The notes below the pieces were generated by a model that did no database searches, was not told the origin of the DNA, and was given only the letters and a program-made list of their open reading frames with translations. A DNA stretch of 56,632 nt, from NCBI GenBank assembly GCA_001770015.1, contig MEQB01000043.1:1-56632 (forward strand). The letters run 5' to 3'. A program made the position numbers and the translations under genes. Below, in pieces: positions 26,522-35,323 of the stretch. The stretch comes from Bdellovibrionales bacterium RIFOXYC1_FULL_37_79. Its GTDB lineage: Bacteria; Bdellovibrionota; Bacteriovoracia; Bacteriovoracales; Bacteriovoracaceae. The first letter of the stretch is position 1, and the number at the start of each line of letters is the position of its first letter.

Positions 26522-27028
26522 ATGAAATTATTAGTTTTATGTTTTGCTTTCTTACTTGTTAGTGCCCAGACTTTGCAGGCTGCCCCTGATTTTGGTGAAA
26601 AAGTTAAAAAATCTATGGCATCTTTAAAGGACCGATGCACCAAACTTGGTGCTCCCAAGCTTGAAGGAGAAGCTGCGGTTGCCGGTAAAAAAGTACCTGT
26701 ACTTTATTTTGGAACCACTAAAATGAATGAAGATACTAAAGTTGTTGATGCACTTAAAGATGAGATGGGTGGCACGGCTACTTTGTTTGTGAAATCTGGC
26801 AACGAATTTGTCCGGGTTACCACTAATGTACAACTCCCAAGCGGTGACAGGGCCATTGGAACTGTTTTGGATCCAGTTGGTAAAGCCATTGTAAATATTA
26901 ATAAAGGCGAAGCCTACTATGGAGAAGCTAATATCCTTGGAAAAATGTATACGACGGGATATGAGCCTATTAAAGATGCAGCAGGAAAAACCATCGGTGT
27001 TTTTTATGTGGGTTATTTAAAACTTTAG
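26522..27028 (+). CDS. periplasmic single Cache domain protein
   Basis: 168 aa from the ATG at 26522, preceded by GGAGG at 26513-26517. A signal peptide (to about SAQTLQA-AP) is followed by one Cache domain: GTATLFVKSGNEFVRVTTNV, then INKGEAYYGEANILGKMYTT and a closing GVFYVGY strand. In most bacteria this sCache_3-type module is the extracellular sensor of chemoreceptors. Here it is a free secreted protein 55 nt after a chemoreceptor. It may act as a soluble ligand-binding partner. A strong terminator ends the unit. Confidence 0.82.
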   Translation: MKLLVLCFAFLLVSAQTLQAAPDFGEKVKKSMASLKDRCTKLGAPKLEGEAAVAGKKVPVLYFGTTKMNEDTKVVDALKDEMGGTATLFVKSGNEFVRVTTNVQLPSGDRAIGTVLDPVGKAIVNINKGEAYYGEANILGKMYTTGYEPIKDAAGKTIGVFYVGYLKL

Positions 27029-27042
27029 TTTGAGATTTTATT

Positions 27043-27077
27043 GGCTGCATTTGTATAAATGCAGCCGGTTTTTTTTT
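27043..27077 (+). terminator. Rho-independent terminator after the Cache gene
   Basis: GGCTGCATTT (27043-27052) pairs perfectly with AAATGCAGCC (27057-27066) around GTAT, then GG and a long T-run. It ends at the stop of the convergent lepB gene. Confidence 0.93.
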
Positions 27078-27078
27078 G

Positions 27079-27822
27079 TTATATATTATCGATTTTAGTT
27101 CCAATGCGGCTAAATCTAAACTGGAATGGGCTGTCACTGAAAGGTGAAACCATGGAAAACCAGATAAAGAGCGCTTTCCCTAGTATTTCTTCCTTGGATA
27201 CAAATCCCCAATATCTGGAATCCGCCGAAAAATCCCGGTTGTCTCCCATCATAAAATATTTGTCAGGGGGAATGATAATCTTGGCCCGGTTGGAAGGAAA
27301 TGATCTTCTGGAGAGCTGGATGACGTGCGAGTGTTCTCCGGTTTTTGATTGGTAAAAATCAAATTCATAATGCTTGAATTTAAAATCCATGTCCTTCATG
27401 ATATTTTCGCCGGGGATTTTGACATTGTCGTAACTTTTGCCATTTATATAGACGATGTTGTCAATTATTTCGAGTTCATCCCCGGGCAGTCCGACGACCC
27501 TTTTGATATAATTGATGCTTTTGTCTTTGGGATATTTGAAAACAACCACATCCCCCCGGCTTGGAGCTTTAAAGGGGGTGATATAAATGGGGTTCCATTC
27601 CTTGGTGGGGTCTATTCCCGGGAAACCTTCACTAAAAGGAATTTTGAAACCATATGACCATTTGTCAACCAGGATGTAATCACCTATTTTTAAGGTAGGA
27701 ATCATCGATCCTGACGGAATAGTGTAGGGTTCATAAAAAGTGGATCTGAAGGCAAAAACCCCGATAAAGATGAAAAAAATGGACACCGCTTCTTTGATAA
27801 TTTTTTGTTTGTTAAACCGCAT
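27079..27822 (-). CDS. lepB: signal peptidase I
   Basis: 247 aa with a single N-terminal membrane anchor (residues 10-28). The catalytic serine is S39 in SGSMIPTL and the general-base lysine K107 in YIKRVVGLPGD. The box-E motif MGDNRDFSADSRYWG is present. The enzyme removes signal peptides on the periplasmic side of the inner membrane. AGGAAG precedes the ATG. A single transmembrane anchor instead of the two of E. coli is common in other groups. Confidence 0.96.
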   Translation of the reverse strand: MRFNKQKIIKEAVSIFFIFIGVFAFRSTFYEPYTIPSGSMIPTLKIGDYILVDKWSYGFKIPFSEGFPGIDPTKEWNPIYITPFKAPSRGDVVVFKYPKDKSINYIKRVVGLPGDELEIIDNIVYINGKSYDNVKIPGENIMKDMDFKFKHYEFDFYQSKTGEHSHVIQLSRRSFPSNRAKIIIPPDKYFMMGDNRDFSADSRYWGFVSKEEILGKALFIWFSMVSPFSDSPFQFRFSRIGTKIDNI

Positions 27823-27990
27823 AAATTCTTCCTGTCTGAATTAAATAGGTCTATAGTCTACATGACTTGCTTAGAGTTGTATATTAGCTTAATTTTTTTG
27901 ATACAAATGTTAAAAAAAATATAGTTTAGGTTGAATTAAATAGTTTGGGCAATTATTATATTTATTATTTAAGCTTGTTTGAGGAGACTG

Positions 27991-28782
27991 ATGAAAAACT
28001 ATTATATCTGGTTTTCTTTTGGTTTGATGATTTTATTCTTGTCCTGTCAGGGTTGGGGATATGACACCTGTACTGATAAAAATATTGAATTTTGCTTGGA
28101 AGATGGCAAACCGCCTGTTTTTGATTATGCGCCACCAAAAAAAATTCCTAAAATAGTGAAGAAAAAGCCCCCTGAGGAAGACAATAGGGTTGTTTTGGAC
28201 ACGAGTACTGGTTTTAAAAAAGGAGAGATTGCCAAGGAAGTGGAAACGCTTGGATACGGTGATAGTGCCATTTATGAAAAACTTTCCAAAGAGGGATTTA
28301 ACCCGGAACAGGATTATTTTGTCGAGGATAAAAGTGGTAAAGAGGTGCTTTTGTTGGGAGGGGAAAAAATCACGGTTAGAAGATTGAGTCAACCTGCCTC
28401 GGGGCAAACCAGACTAAGTCCTTCTGGGGTGGTGATGAAATCTACTGTCGTTGCTCCAAAGAGTGTGACCACTGCCGTCTCAGGGGTTGCATCCGGGAGT
28501 CCGGAGACGGTTAGTGAAGCCTCGACTGGCTTAGAGACTAAAAGGGTTTTTATGGTGGATAGCAAGGGAACGGTGGTTGCTAAAAATATCCAAATTGCGA
28601 CCAATCCAGTAAAAAGTCCGATAAAATTTCCCGTGGTGTCAGCTGCACCTGTTCAAAAAAATTTGTGGAGAGATTTTAAAAGTAAATACCAATCATTCAA
28701 AACTTCAATCCTGATGCCGAGGTATGAAAAGGCCAAGGCAAAAATTAAAAATCTTCTGAGTCGTTTTTTAAAAAGAGAATAA
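27991..28782 (+). CDS. exported protein of unknown function
   Basis: 263 aa from the ATG at 27991, which has GAGGAG 5 nt upstream (the TTG at 27979 would include that site). A signal sequence of about 22-25 residues ends in FLSCQGWG, so a lipoprotein cysteine is possible but the lipobox is poor. The mature part is proline/lysine-rich at first, then a small folded segment, a Ser/Thr/Val-rich linker, and a strongly basic C-terminus. No family is recognised. Its stop abuts the DUF502 gene start directly, indicating one operon. Confidence 0.6.
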   Translation: MKNYYIWFSFGLMILFLSCQGWGYDTCTDKNIEFCLEDGKPPVFDYAPPKKIPKIVKKKPPEEDNRVVLDTSTGFKKGEIAKEVETLGYGDSAIYEKLSKEGFNPEQDYFVEDKSGKEVLLLGGEKITVRRLSQPASGQTRLSPSGVVMKSTVVAPKSVTTAVSGVASGSPETVSEASTGLETKRVFMVDSKGTVVAKNIQIATNPVKSPIKFPVVSAAPVQKNLWRDFKSKYQSFKTSILMPRYEKAKAKIKNLLSRFLKRE

Positions 28783-29388
28783 ATGATGATGAAAAAATTA
28801 AAAGTATTTTTTCTAACAGCCATTTTTGGTGGACTCACGGTGATTATGCCTATTGCGATTTTTAGCATGGTAACTATGTGGCTGATGAGAAAAATTCTGG
28901 TGTTTATCTCTCCGCTTACACTTTTTCTGGCTTCCAATTCAAATTTGCACGATCATGTTGCCAATATAATTGTTATTATTATTTTAATCTTTGCCTGCTT
29001 TTTTGTGGGGCTGATCGGGCGCACCAGACTGGGCAAATTCGTTGAGGATAATCTGGATAAATATCTACTAAAAAGACTCCCGGGATACACCTTGGTAAAG
29101 GATACCATTGTGCAACTCATTGGCAGCAAAGAGACTCCTTTTTCTAAAGTTGCTCTCATCAAACTTTATGGGGATCAAGTCAGGTTTACAGCCTTTGTGA
29201 CAGATGAACATGTGGATGGTAGTTATACGGTTTTTATTCCAACCGGCCCCAATCCGACCTCGGGTAATATTTGTCATTTACCAAAAGAATCTGTGGAAAT
29301 CATTGACGTTACCGTCGAGACGGCCATGAAGTCAGTCATCGGCTGCGGGGTTGGATCTAAAAGTCTAATAGAAAAAAGTAAAAATTAA
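28783..29388 (+). CDS. DUF502 family membrane protein
   Basis: 201 aa. Two N-terminal membrane helices (about residues 10-32 and 60-80) lead to a soluble domain. This has the DUF502 marks GRTRLGKFVED, PGYTLVKDTIVQ, the VFIPTGPNPTSGNICHLP loop and VETAMKSVIGCG. The family is broadly distributed and uncharacterised, probably a small membrane-associated scaffold or channel-like protein. It begins on the base after the previous stop. Confidence 0.85.
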   Translation: MMMKKLKVFFLTAIFGGLTVIMPIAIFSMVTMWLMRKILVFISPLTLFLASNSNLHDHVANIIVIIILIFACFFVGLIGRTRLGKFVEDNLDKYLLKRLPGYTLVKDTIVQLIGSKETPFSKVALIKLYGDQVRFTAFVTDEHVDGSYTVFIPTGPNPTSGNICHLPKESVEIIDVTVETAMKSVIGCGVGSKSLIEKSKN

Positions 29389-29406
29389 CAGGCTTTTGCC
29401 TGTTAA
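29385..29406. terminator. bidirectional hairpin between convergent genes
   Basis: TTAACAGGC and GCCTGTTAA form a perfect 9-bp stem with a TTTT loop. It spans the stop of the DUF502 gene and ends just before the stop of the convergent exported protein. Confidence 0.75.
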
Positions 29407-29407
29407 T

Positions 29408-30631
29408 TTATTTGATAGTTTCAAACGGATTCATGGTCTGACGAATCATCCGGTTTTTCATTTCATCCATTTGATGGGCCTCAAAGAAGGCGTAAAGCGA
29501 TCCTTCGGTGAGTCTTTGTTTAGCATAAGTGGATTCAATATATGAGGTTATGGTATCTTTAAAAAAAGCAGGGATGGTGATAAAACTCATACCAACTTGA
29601 ACCAGTCTATGCAGCTCTCTTCTTCTTTTTACGAAGTTGGGTCTGGTGTAGTCATATGCGACCGAAGGGTACCACTGGATCATGGATTGCTGATCAAATA
29701 AATTGATAATAACTTTTTTGTCATTCAAGGTAACATCATTAAAGGCATGGGTTAATCTTTCGCCAATTTCCCCATAGCGTTGTTGATTAATCAGCAAGGT
29801 CCGGTTAGCCATTCGCCAGCCGTTGTAGAAAGCATCAGTTCCATAGGTCAGCCACTGGGCCTGTGCCTGGTTTGATTCCCAGTAGGAGATGGCCGAAATT
29901 CTGGATTCATAAATCGAGGAAAAGGCGCGATCCGCTTCATCCTTGGTAAGTCCAAGTGTCTCAGGAGCAAAATTATCCAGGTAATAAAGCAGCATATTTT
30001 GATGATAAATGCGTCTTTCTCTGACTAATTTTTCAACTTTAACGATAATGTCGCTTGCGGCGTTCAAAAGGGGAATGGTGCTTAGTTTTTTTCTGGCGAG
30101 GTCAAGACCAAATTTCACAGCCTGGTAACCCAGGTTTCTTGTATAAAAATACTTTGGATCATCCAATTGGGCGACGACATCCAATCTTAAATTCATCATG
30201 AGTGATTTAAGTTTGGTCTCATAGGATGAAATGACTTCCTTTAAAACCGAGTTATTAAAGATGGTGTTGATATTTAATTTTTCCACACCGTATAAGGAAT
30301 CCATCATATAAGTTTTAAAAATATTATCGTTGGAAGAATTATTGGACTTTTTAAAAATGCCATCTTCAAAGAGAATATTCTTGGCATCAGAAAAATAATT
30401 TCCTTTGTTTTTCATTTCGTTTTGTTCATTTAAAAGTTCTTTTTTCAATGCATCAACATAAGTCCAGACTGAAAAATTTAAACTTAGTGATTTGTCTGTA
30501 ATGGCCACCACGGTGCCTTGATCGTTACGGATAAATTTGAACCTTTTATGAAACCCATCCAACGAGGGATTGGCGCCAAAGGCTTGCACGGAATAAATAA
30601 AAATAATGCTTATTAATAGTTTGAGGTTCAT
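29408..30631 (-). CDS. exported protein of unknown function
   Basis: 407 aa with a clear signal peptide (MNLKLLISIIFIYSVQAFGA) and a perfect AGGAGG before the ATG. The rest is mostly helical and hydrophilic, without cysteines or repeats and without a recognisable catalytic motif. A hydrophobic stretch near residues 355-370 (VGMSFITIPAFF) may be membrane-associated. It is divergent from the subtilase gene across a 194-nt gap. Nothing in the sequence identifies a function. Confidence 0.6.
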   Translation of the reverse strand: MNLKLLISIIFIYSVQAFGANPSLDGFHKRFKFIRNDQGTVVAITDKSLSLNFSVWTYVDALKKELLNEQNEMKNKGNYFSDAKNILFEDGIFKKSNNSSNDNIFKTYMMDSLYGVEKLNINTIFNNSVLKEVISSYETKLKSLMMNLRLDVVAQLDDPKYFYTRNLGYQAVKFGLDLARKKLSTIPLLNAASDIIVKVEKLVRERRIYHQNMLLYYLDNFAPETLGLTKDEADRAFSSIYESRISAISYWESNQAQAQWLTYGTDAFYNGWRMANRTLLINQQRYGEIGERLTHAFNDVTLNDKKVIINLFDQQSMIQWYPSVAYDYTRPNFVKRRRELHRLVQVGMSFITIPAFFKDTITSYIESTYAKQRLTEGSLYAFFEAHQMDEMKNRMIRQTMNPFETIK

Positions 30632-30825
30632 CTTTTTCCTCCTGAAAAATAGTACCCAGATTTATTGCTCTCTTACAAATTGTAACCGGATTCTTGATTG
30701 AGATATATCAATCTAGATCAAATGTAAGACTTTGTTTTGAAATGTTGCTTTAGTGGACAAGAAATTTGGTATAGTATTGCGACGGTTTTGAAACTCTATC
30801 GTGGATGGGTTCATTCGGAGGAAAT

Positions 30826-32169
30826 ATGTTTAGATTAGTCGCATTTTGTATTTGTTTTATGACACAGAACTTGCTCGCCGCAACAATCGGAGTTATTGAT
30901 TCAGGCACAGATATCAAGCATAAGGATCTGTCTGAGTTTATCTGGGTAAACCCCGTAGAGATCGATAATAATAACCGCGATGAAGATCGTAATGGTTATC
31001 AGGATGATATCAATGGTTGGAATTTTGCTGAAAATAATAAAAATTTAATTGATTATAAATATCTGGGCACTTTTTCTGCGGATGTTTATAAATTTTTTGA
31101 ACTTCAATTTTTAGCTATGCTTGGTACGGCTACTCCTGAACAGATGGACTGGTTAAGGAGCAAAGTGCAAGAAGAAGCCTTTATCAAAGAGGTTTCGGTA
31201 TTTGGTAATTTTGTTCACGGCACTCATGTGGCCGGGATTTCGGTTAATGGGCTTACTCAGTCAAAAGTCATTTCGGTAAAACTAATCCCAACCGAAGTCA
31301 ATCTTCCAAAATCGGAAGAAGCCAGCGCAAATAAGATTTTAGGTTTCGGCATGACGGTGGTTAAAAAAGCTTTAAGTGAATTGGCCAAGACGCAGATGAC
31401 CACCATGGTGGTTATTTCATCTTATCTTAAGGGACATAAAGCTGATGTTGTCAATGGCTCTTTTGGAACCGGATACAGCCAAGCTGCGATGATTGCTGGT
31501 TATGTGTTTAAGGGTGTTTTTTGGAGAGAAGCGAAGCAAGAGGAACTTCACGAAGCCACTATGCATTTCATGGGCGCTTTACTGGAGGAAGGAAAACGGA
31601 TGCTACAGGAAGCACCTGATACATTATTTGTTTTTGCTGCAGGAAATGATGGTTCAGATAATGATGATTTTCCCATTTCTCCTGCAAATATAGTGGGAGA
31701 AAACCGAATTTCGGTGGCGGCTACCTATCAAAGGCAAGTCTTGGCTTCCTTTTCAAATTATGGAGTGGAGATGGTGGATGTTGCGGCACCAGGCATGGGT
31801 ATTAATTCCACCATTCCAGGTGATGAATATATTGTTATCTCAGGCACCAGTCAGGCTGCTCCCTATGTCACCCGGGTAGCTGCAGGGATTAAAGAAATCA
31901 ACCCTGCGTTAAAGCCGGCTGAAATTAGGAAAATTCTAATGGGAACCGTGGATAAAAAAACATTTTTAGCAGGAAAAGTTAAATCAGGTGGAATGATTAA
32001 CGATGTAAGGGCCTTGGAAGCAGCGAAATTCAGCTTGTCCAACTCGGTTGAAGAAGCGATCAGGCTTAGTCTGGTTTCGGTGCTTGATTTACCGGTAGAT
32101 AAAGGTCTGGCGAAAGAGAATTTGTTCTTGGATTTTGTTTTACCACTTCCAAGTGTGTTTAAGTTTTAA
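30826..32169 (+). CDS. secreted subtilisin-like serine protease (S8)
   Basis: 447 aa from the ATG at 30826, preceded by GGAGG. The catalytic triad is visible as D25 (IDSGTD), H131 (HGTHVAG) and S342 (GTSQAAP). The oxyanion-region motif AAGNDG is also present. An Asp/Asn-rich insert (NNNRDEDRNGYQDD) resembles calcium-binding loops of surface subtilases. The signal peptide ends near residue 18, so the catalytic Asp lies only about 7 residues into the mature protein. No room is left for an inhibitory propeptide. A -10-like TATAGT lies at 30770-30775. A hydrolytic role on host or surface proteins is plausible. Confidence 0.92.
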   Translation: MFRLVAFCICFMTQNLLAATIGVIDSGTDIKHKDLSEFIWVNPVEIDNNNRDEDRNGYQDDINGWNFAENNKNLIDYKYLGTFSADVYKFFELQFLAMLGTATPEQMDWLRSKVQEEAFIKEVSVFGNFVHGTHVAGISVNGLTQSKVISVKLIPTEVNLPKSEEASANKILGFGMTVVKKALSELAKTQMTTMVVISSYLKGHKADVVNGSFGTGYSQAAMIAGYVFKGVFWREAKQEELHEATMHFMGALLEEGKRMLQEAPDTLFVFAAGNDGSDNDDFPISPANIVGENRISVAATYQRQVLASFSNYGVEMVDVAAPGMGINSTIPGDEYIVISGTSQAAPYVTRVAAGIKEINPALKPAEIRKILMGTVDKKTFLAGKVKSGGMINDVRALEAAKFSLSNSVEEAIRLSLVSVLDLPVDKGLAKENLFLDFVLPLPSVFKF

Positions 32170-32195
32170 TATAATCGAATCATAGTTTTTAATAG

Positions 32196-32224
32196 GGGGC
32201 TCGCAAAACGGGCCCCGTTTTTTT
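32196..32224 (+). terminator. Rho-independent terminator after the subtilase gene
   Basis: GGGGCTCG (32196-32203) and CGGGCCCC (32209-32216) pair with one G-T, then seven T. It ends only about 10 nt before the next start codon. Confidence 0.88.
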
Positions 32225-32234
32225 GAGGAAAAAA

Positions 32235-33074
32235 ATGGGGAAAATTGATCTCAGAGTGGATGATTCAAACAAAGTCAGAAGAAAGATTGCGATGGGTACC
32301 TGGAATCAACCTAAAGATTGCCAGGTTTATGGTTATTTAGAAGTTGATATCACCGACTTGCTTCCGAAAATGAAAAAATTCTCTGAACAGGTAGGACGAA
32401 AAATTAATCTTAATCATGTGATAGGAAAAGCGGTTACCATTTGTTTTCAAAATCGTCCCGAGTTGAATGGTCTTATACGCAAAAACAGGGTGTATTTAAG
32501 AAAACATGTCAAACTTTGTTATCTGGTTAATATGCCTTCGCCGGATGGTGACGTTAAGAAAAATAATCTTTCTGCTTGCGGTATAGACTATGCAGAAGAG
32601 CTTAAGATTTCGGAATTTGCCAGAGTAATGGAAGAAAAGGCGGCTGCTGCCAGAGAGGGACGAGACAAAGAAATTAGACAGAATATGGACGCCTTTAAGT
32701 TTATTCCGTGGTGTCTGGTTAAAGCTTATATGAATTTTGCATCCTTTTTAATTTATGGCCTAAACTTAGATTTGGAAAAATTTGGGGTTCCCAAGGATCC
32801 TTTTGGCTCGGTGATCATCACTAATATTGGTAGTTTGGGAATTGATGTGGCCTGGGCACCTTTGGTCCCTTATGCCAGAACACCGATGGTTATTACTATT
32901 TGTGGTGCTACCGACAAACCCTGGGTTCATGCAGGTGAAATAAAAATCAGAAAAATTCTTCCGATCGCTTGTACCTTTGACCATCGTTTTGCAGACGGTG
33001 CCCAGATGGCAAGGATGACCGAAGACTTTAAAAAATGCATTAACGAACCTGAGAAGTATCTTTTCGATGGATAG
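32235..33074 (+). CDS. stand-alone 2-oxoacid dehydrogenase E2 catalytic domain protein
   Basis: 279 aa from the ATG at 32235 (GAGG 7 nt upstream). It corresponds to the acyltransferase core of E2 proteins. It has the N-terminal strand with QVYGYLEVDITDLL, the FGSVIITNIGSLGID motif and the CoA-acyltransferase active site HRFADG (H250, D254). Lipoyl and E1/E3-binding domains are missing, and no E1 or E3 genes are nearby. It may transfer acyl groups between CoA and a free thiol or carrier, but the substrate is unknown. The two catalytic residues are intact, so it is probably active. Confidence 0.85.
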   Translation: MGKIDLRVDDSNKVRRKIAMGTWNQPKDCQVYGYLEVDITDLLPKMKKFSEQVGRKINLNHVIGKAVTICFQNRPELNGLIRKNRVYLRKHVKLCYLVNMPSPDGDVKKNNLSACGIDYAEELKISEFARVMEEKAAAAREGRDKEIRQNMDAFKFIPWCLVKAYMNFASFLIYGLNLDLEKFGVPKDPFGSVIITNIGSLGIDVAWAPLVPYARTPMVITICGATDKPWVHAGEIKIRKILPIACTFDHRFADGAQMARMTEDFKKCINEPEKYLFDG

Positions 33075-33108
33075 AAAACATTGGAAAACTCAGGAAAATA
33101 GGCGCTGA

Positions 33109-34254
33109 TTAGACGATTATTCTAGGAACATGCCCACCAATTCTAGTGGTTACTTCGTAGTTGATGGTATCAGACCAAGCAGCGATATTTTCGGCTTTTA
33201 TTTCTTCCGCACCATCATATCCAAGCATAGTGGCAACGACCCTTTCGTTACTTCTTTGTATTTTGGTGATGTCCACTACGATGTGATTCATCATTACCCG
33301 TCCGATGAGAGGACATCTTTGGCCATTGATGAGTACATAGGCTTTATTGGCCAGGCTTCGGGGAAAGCCATCAAAATATCCCACTGGAAAAACAGCAATT
33401 TTGGTTTTTGATTCGCATTTATAAGTGCAGCCATAGCCAATGTAGGAGCCGGCGTTTACGTCCTTTACAATCTGGCTTTTTACCTTCCACTCTAAAGCTG
33501 GACGCAGTTCAATTTTATTTTTTGAAATAATACTGTAGGACAGCTTGGTTTCTTTGGATGGCCACATTCCATAAAGAGCAATTCCAATGCGAACAGCATC
33601 ATGGTGTGATTCATTTAGAATTAAAGTGGCGGCACTGGCGCAAAAATGTTTTTCAACACTCAGTTGGTTTTTTTTAAAGTATTGGCGGAAATTAGCTAGT
33701 TGTTTCTTAGCATATTCTTGTTCGGTTACGTCCTCGGTATTGGCAAAATGGCTCATGAATCCAATTAACTTGATTTTTGCTGCGTGCTTTTTTAAAAGAG
33801 CCTTGAGCTCTTTGGAATCAATTGAAAAGCCTTCCCTCCCGAGTCCGGTATCTAAATGGATATGGGCCAGAACTTTTTTCTTTGATTTGTGATTACTTAA
33901 TATTTCATCCCAATCATTACCATAAATAACCAGTTCAATTTTATTTTGGATGCAAACGGATAAATGTTCCTTATTAATGGCCCCTAGAACCAATATGCGG
34001 ACCGGTGAAAGATTATTTTTCAGCTCATAATTTCTAATATACAAAGCATCTTCCGGGGTGATGACATGGATAATATCGACCAGATCATGAATACAGGCAA
34101 GCACTTCAAACAGTCCGTGTCCGTAGGCATTGCTTTTTAAAACGACCCCCAGCTTGGTTTTTTGATTAATGAGATTTCTAAAAACATTTATATTGTGTTT
34201 TAAGTTTTCTTCGTTTATTTCGAGCCATGAGGTATGGAAATTAAAATTTTTCAC
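33109..34254 (-). CDS. alr: alanine racemase
   Basis: 381 aa with the PLP lysine K40 in VVLKSNAYGHG and GLGREGF in the barrel. The C-terminal domain has the GYGCTYK tyrosine region and RVMMNHIVVDIT. The enzyme makes D-alanine for peptidoglycan. The start overlaps the stop of the upstream transporter by 4 bp, so both are translated together. Confidence 0.95.
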   Translation of the reverse strand: MKNFNFHTSWLEINEENLKHNINVFRNLINQKTKLGVVLKSNAYGHGLFEVLACIHDLVDIIHVITPEDALYIRNYELKNNLSPVRILVLGAINKEHLSVCIQNKIELVIYGNDWDEILSNHKSKKKVLAHIHLDTGLGREGFSIDSKELKALLKKHAAKIKLIGFMSHFANTEDVTEQEYAKKQLANFRQYFKKNQLSVEKHFCASAATLILNESHHDAVRIGIALYGMWPSKETKLSYSIISKNKIELRPALEWKVKSQIVKDVNAGSYIGYGCTYKCESKTKIAVFPVGYFDGFPRSLANKAYVLINGQRCPLIGRVMMNHIVVDITKIQRSNERVVATMLGYDGAEEIKAENIAAWSDTINYEVTTRIGGHVPRIIV

Positions 34255-35168
34255 TTGTTAATACTATCCATGGGGAAGTTGTTCGTAAAGAGACGGACGA
34301 TTTTTTTATGAGCAAAAGTACTTGGTACCATGATGTAAGTACAACAGGCGAGGATCAAAGTGCCACCAATGATCGAATAGACATCAAGGAGTTCACCAAA
34401 AGCCAAATAGCCCCACAAACCATGGTGAATAACCGCACTGAAACCGATAATAGAAACGATTCCAGCTTTTTCCAGTTGATAGGCCCGGGTTAGACAAATT
34501 TGTCCGAAGGCAGAAAAAACGCCAATCATCAGGAGATAAAGAATTTCACTGAGGGTGGGTATTTTAAAGGCGGGTATCATCAGTGGAATAGAAAACAATA
34601 TGGAACCACCAATAAAATAACAGGTAATGAGAAAAGGACTATGGTGAATGCCTAATTTTCTAATTGAAATATAAGCTGCCGCTGCAAATACGGCACTTGA
34701 AATTCCAGTTATGGCAGGAAAGCTGATCAAGTTTTCAAAGGTTGGTTTGATGACAAAAATGGCCCCAGTTAAGGCCAAAAGAATAATCAGATAAAAACTC
34801 TTCGGTATGGGCTCTTTAAGAAAGACTCTGGCAAAGAGGATAACGAAGACCGGTGCCATTTGCAGCAAGATACTGGCATCACCCAGTTTCATTTTGGAGA
34901 TGGTGTAAAAGAAAGTAAGTAGCCCAAGGCCTCCAAAAATTCCCCGGGTGATGAGCATTTTTTTATCGCCCGCCACGAAAGAATCATGTCTGTAAATCAT
35001 GACGGATGCAATGATGACCAGACTAAAAACGCCTCTAAAAAAAACGATTTCAGAGGAGGGCATGGTGAATGAAACTTTTTTGGCAAGGGCCCCGATAACT
35101 CCCAGCAGAAGCGCATTTAATAGCGAATATATGATTCCGGGGTTTTTAAAATGATCAAGTTTTAACAT
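34251..35168 (-). CDS. EamA-type DMT superfamily transporter
   Basis: 305 aa with ten predicted helices in two EamA repeats. The first repeat includes EIVFFRGVFSLV and a GDASILLQMAPVFVILFARV stretch. The second includes GQICLTRAYQLEKAGIVSI. Family members export or import metabolites, amino acids or nucleotide sugars, and the substrate is unknown. Translation is coupled to alr through a 4-bp overlap, so a D-alanine or peptidoglycan-precursor link is possible but unproven. Confidence 0.88.
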   Translation of the reverse strand: MLKLDHFKNPGIIYSLLNALLLGVIGALAKKVSFTMPSSEIVFFRGVFSLVIIASVMIYRHDSFVAGDKKMLITRGIFGGLGLLTFFYTISKMKLGDASILLQMAPVFVILFARVFLKEPIPKSFYLIILLALTGAIFVIKPTFENLISFPAITGISSAVFAAAAYISIRKLGIHHSPFLITCYFIGGSILFSIPLMIPAFKIPTLSEILYLLMIGVFSAFGQICLTRAYQLEKAGIVSIIGFSAVIHHGLWGYLAFGELLDVYSIIGGTLILACCTYIMVPSTFAHKKIVRLFTNNFPMDSINK

Positions 35169-35323
35169 AAGCTGCTCTCGAATTTAGCAAATCCTACTCT
35201 TAAGTTCGTGCAATCGCAATGTGAGAGTATGACTGATTTACTCGGTTTTTAGCAGTTCATTCCTCATGACTCGGAAAGTCTATTTGTGAGATAATAGTCT
35301 TTGAAAATCAAAAGGGGTGACTT

